Shown: positions 5,591 through 6,479 of the stretch, piece after piece | Layout of the letters: each line of letters begins with the position of its first letter | How positions within the stretch are numbered: position 1 is the stretch's first letter | Origin: Candidatus Methanophagales archaeon | GTDB lineage: Archaea > Halobacteriota > Syntropharchaeia > Alkanophagales > Methanospirareceae | Length of the DNA: 6,479 nucleotides | Direction of reading: 5' to 3' | Assembly: GCA_030668065.1 (NCBI GenBank) | Contig: DAOUUS010000089.1 | Coordinates: forward strand, 1 to 6,479 | Notes under the pieces: generated by a model | What the model was told of the DNA's origin: nothing | What the model saw: only the letters and a program-made list of their open reading frames with translations | Databases searched by the model: none | Translations under genes and position numbers: made by a program

Positions 5591-5730
5591 AAAATCAATT
5601 ATTGACACAGATTAATGCTGATTAACGCAGAAGAAATCAAATCCGTGTAAATCCGTGTAAATCTGAGTCTTAAATAGGGAGAAGTTATACTTTATACAAC
5701 TAGAAACACAAAAAACAAACTAATTCATTT
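5591..5730. repeat. Direct repeat copy 1 with ACGCAGA/AATCTG palindromic core
   Basis: This matches 6164-6300 at an offset of 573 bases: AAAATCAATTATTGACACAG against AAAATCATTTATTGACACAG, then AACGCAGAAGAAA, AAATCCGTGT, TAAATAG, GAAGTTATACT and ACACAAAAA in the same order. The core (5604-5671) is an imperfect palindrome related to the ends of the 4571-4778 element. A ten-base unit, ATCCGTGTAA, is exactly duplicated at 5641-5660, which copy 2 lacks. It truncates the transposase remnant on its left and runs up to the promoter of the winged-helix gene. Confidence 0.75.
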
Positions 5731-5748
5731 TTGTATATGTACACATAT
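5731..5748 (+). promoter_or_regulatory. Promoter and operator-like palindrome of the winged-helix gene
   Basis: A TATA-like TTGTATAT (5731-5738) is placed to start transcription near 5759, eight bases before the ATG at 5767. Overlapping it is ATATGT-AC-ACATAT (5735-5748), a palindrome with perfect 6-base arms. A regulator binding its own promoter would fit this arrangement; that is inference. Confidence 0.35.
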
Positions 5749-5766
5749 GTTTATTGTGAACAACGA

Positions 5767-6138
5767 ATGCAGTGGCGCGAAAAAGAGTTACTTGAACTAC
5801 TTAAGAATGAGAGACTAAACACGAGCGAAGTGGTTAAACGTGCGAACATGAGCAAAACAACCACATTAAAATATCTCGAAGGTCTTAAGGGTAAAGGATT
5901 AATCACCTGTGAGATGATAGGGCCGACAAAGCTCTGGACATTAGCGAATGCACGAATAGAAAGCGGCAATACGGAAAAAAAAGGTCGAATTGGCATGAAA
6001 CGTATAGAAGAGTTTATACATGTGGACCGAGAGGTATTCGCACTGTTATACGAGTTTGAAAGTGTTACAGGTAAAAGGCTTGAACTCGTGGTAAATAAAA
6101 AAGGGATAACGCTGAGGATACAGGAAGATACTGCGTGA
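5767..6138 (+). CDS. Winged-helix transcriptional regulator, 123 residues
   Basis: Starting at ATG 5767 the protein reads MQWREKELLELLKNERLNTSEVVKRA. Residues 4-26 form the first two helices, SKTTTLKYLEGLKGKGLI (29-46) is the recognition helix region, and ITCEMIGPTKLWTL (46-59) is a beta wing. This is the archaeal winged-helix pattern (MarR/ArsR-like fold). Residues about 60-80 are a charged linker. The C-terminal third, EEFIHVDREVFALLYEFES to the end, looks like a small alpha-beta effector or dimer module and matches nothing recognised. Starts at TTG 5731 or ATG 5737 would add a Tyr-rich run encoded by promoter-like DNA and are disfavoured. No Shine-Dalgarno is visible, fitting a near-leaderless mRNA. 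It stands alone between two copies of a direct repeat. Targets are unknown; its own promoter is the obvious candidate. Confidence 0.75.
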   Translation: MQWREKELLELLKNERLNTSEVVKRANMSKTTTLKYLEGLKGKGLITCEMIGPTKLWTLANARIESGNTEKKGRIGMKRIEEFIHVDREVFALLYEFESVTGKRLELVVNKKGITLRIQEDTA

Positions 6139-6163
6139 GATTGCCCGTGCTCAAGAACAAAAT

Positions 6164-6300
6164 AAAATCATTTATTGACACAGATTAACGCAGTTTAACG
6201 CAGAAGAAAACAAATCCGTGTGAATCTGCGTCCTAAATAGCTAGGTAGAAGTTATACTGTATATACAATGAAAACACAAAAACTGCTAAACTCAGAATTT
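6164..6300. repeat. Direct repeat copy 2
   Basis: The second copy of the unit at 5591-5730, in the same orientation, fills the gap between the winged-helix gene (stop at 6138) and hemB. Its core (6177-6234) has GACACAGATTAACGCAG on the left and, reversed on the right, GGACGCAGATTCACACGG; 13 of 17 aligned positions agree, so it can fold into a hairpin. The right-hand flank TAGAAGTTATACT...ACACAAAAAC is also shared with copy 1, so the repeated unit is longer than the palindrome itself. Confidence 0.75.
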
Positions 6301-6304
6301 GTAA

Positions 6305-6479
6305 TTACCGTATTAATATCGCAGCAGCTTCCTTCGCGAAATACGTAATGATCAAATCCGCACCCGCACGCTTTATCGCCGTTAAACATTCTATCAACGT
6401 CTCTTCACCATTTAAATAGCCACTTTCCGCAGCTGCTTTTATCATTGCATACTCGCCACTCACGTTATATGCCGCCAAC
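6305..6479 (-). CDS. hemB: Delta-aminolevulinic acid dehydratase (porphobilinogen synthase), C-terminal end only
   Basis: HemB condenses two 5-aminolevulinate molecules to porphobilinogen, the second step of tetrapyrrole synthesis, in the cytoplasm. The last 57 residues are present: LAAYNVSGEYAMIKAAAESG, a helix, then IKRAGADLIITYFAKEAA and the stop at 6305-6307. The VSGEYAMIKAA and RAGADLIITY motifs are diagnostic. In characterised enzymes the Ser of VSGE and the Tyr of ITY hold a substrate carboxylate. The two active-site lysines and the metal site lie in the part outside the window. Complete archaeal enzymes are around 320-330 residues. The gene is convergent with the regulator and separated from it by repeat copy 2. 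In this lineage its product would feed corrinoid, F430 or haem synthesis. Confidence 0.93.
   Translation of the reverse strand, partial: LAAYNVSGEYAMIKAAAESGYLNGEETLIECLTAIKRAGADLIITYFAKEAAAILIR

Noticed and set aside
5591..6300. CRISPR array
   Set aside because: Only two unequal repeat copies far apart with a gene between them; no regular spacers and no cas genes.
6139..6304. tRNA or other structured RNA gene between the regulator and hemB
   Set aside because: The only structure is the repeat-family palindrome; no cloverleaf or conserved RNA motif is visible.

Overview
The window looks like a piece of a euryarchaeal chromosome carrying accessory and decaying DNA. Promoters are archaeal: TTTATATA-type TATA boxes about 26-35 bases ahead of start codons, several giving nearly leaderless transcripts, with little Shine-Dalgarno use. 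The proteins (stand-alone Gate-domain membrane protein, class III substrate-binding protein, CxxC mini-protein, short winged-helix regulator) resemble those of methanogen or methane-oxidising archaeal genomes. A finer placement, such as an ANME-1-like lineage, is only a guess.

Layout. Positions 1-2007 (+) carry one open frame in two unrelated parts: about 45 codons from the middle of an IS701-like DDE transposase, then the last ~620 residues of a type I restriction R subunit (HsdR). The R subunit lacks its nuclease domain and Walker A motif. Convergent to it, 2063-2992 (-) encodes a Gate (nucleoside recognition) membrane protein with a visible internal duplication. A long 2993-3320 spacer holds a strong + strand TATA box, a possible 30-residue leader peptide and an RNA leader able to form two alternative hairpins. 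It precedes a secreted iron/cobalamin-type ABC substrate-binding protein (3321-4508, +) that has no transporter partners here.

From 4509 to 6304 the DNA is mostly small genes and debris. A 208-base inverted-repeat element (4571-4778) encloses a collapsed GxxExxY gene. A 68-residue zinc-ribbon-like protein (4821-5027, -) has a well-placed TATA box and an operator-like palindrome. A Cys-containing fragment (5123-5275, +) of unknown origin follows, then a broken N-terminal piece of a transposase (5412-5590). A winged-helix regulator (about 5767-6138, +) lies between two ~140-base direct repeats (5591-5730 and 6164-6300). These share ACGCAGA/AATCTGCGT-type arms with the 4571-4778 element, so three copies of one dispersed repeat family occur within 1.8 kb. 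The window ends inside hemB (6305-6479, -), of which the last 57 residues are present.

How the parts fit together. No complete pathway is present. The R subunit appears disabled by a mobile-element event. The substrate-binding protein implies uptake of an iron or corrinoid complex, and hemB is the second step of tetrapyrrole synthesis, but no operon links them. The most promising unexplained structures are the leader of the substrate-binding protein, the repeat family with its GxxExxY relic, and the repeat-bracketed regulator.
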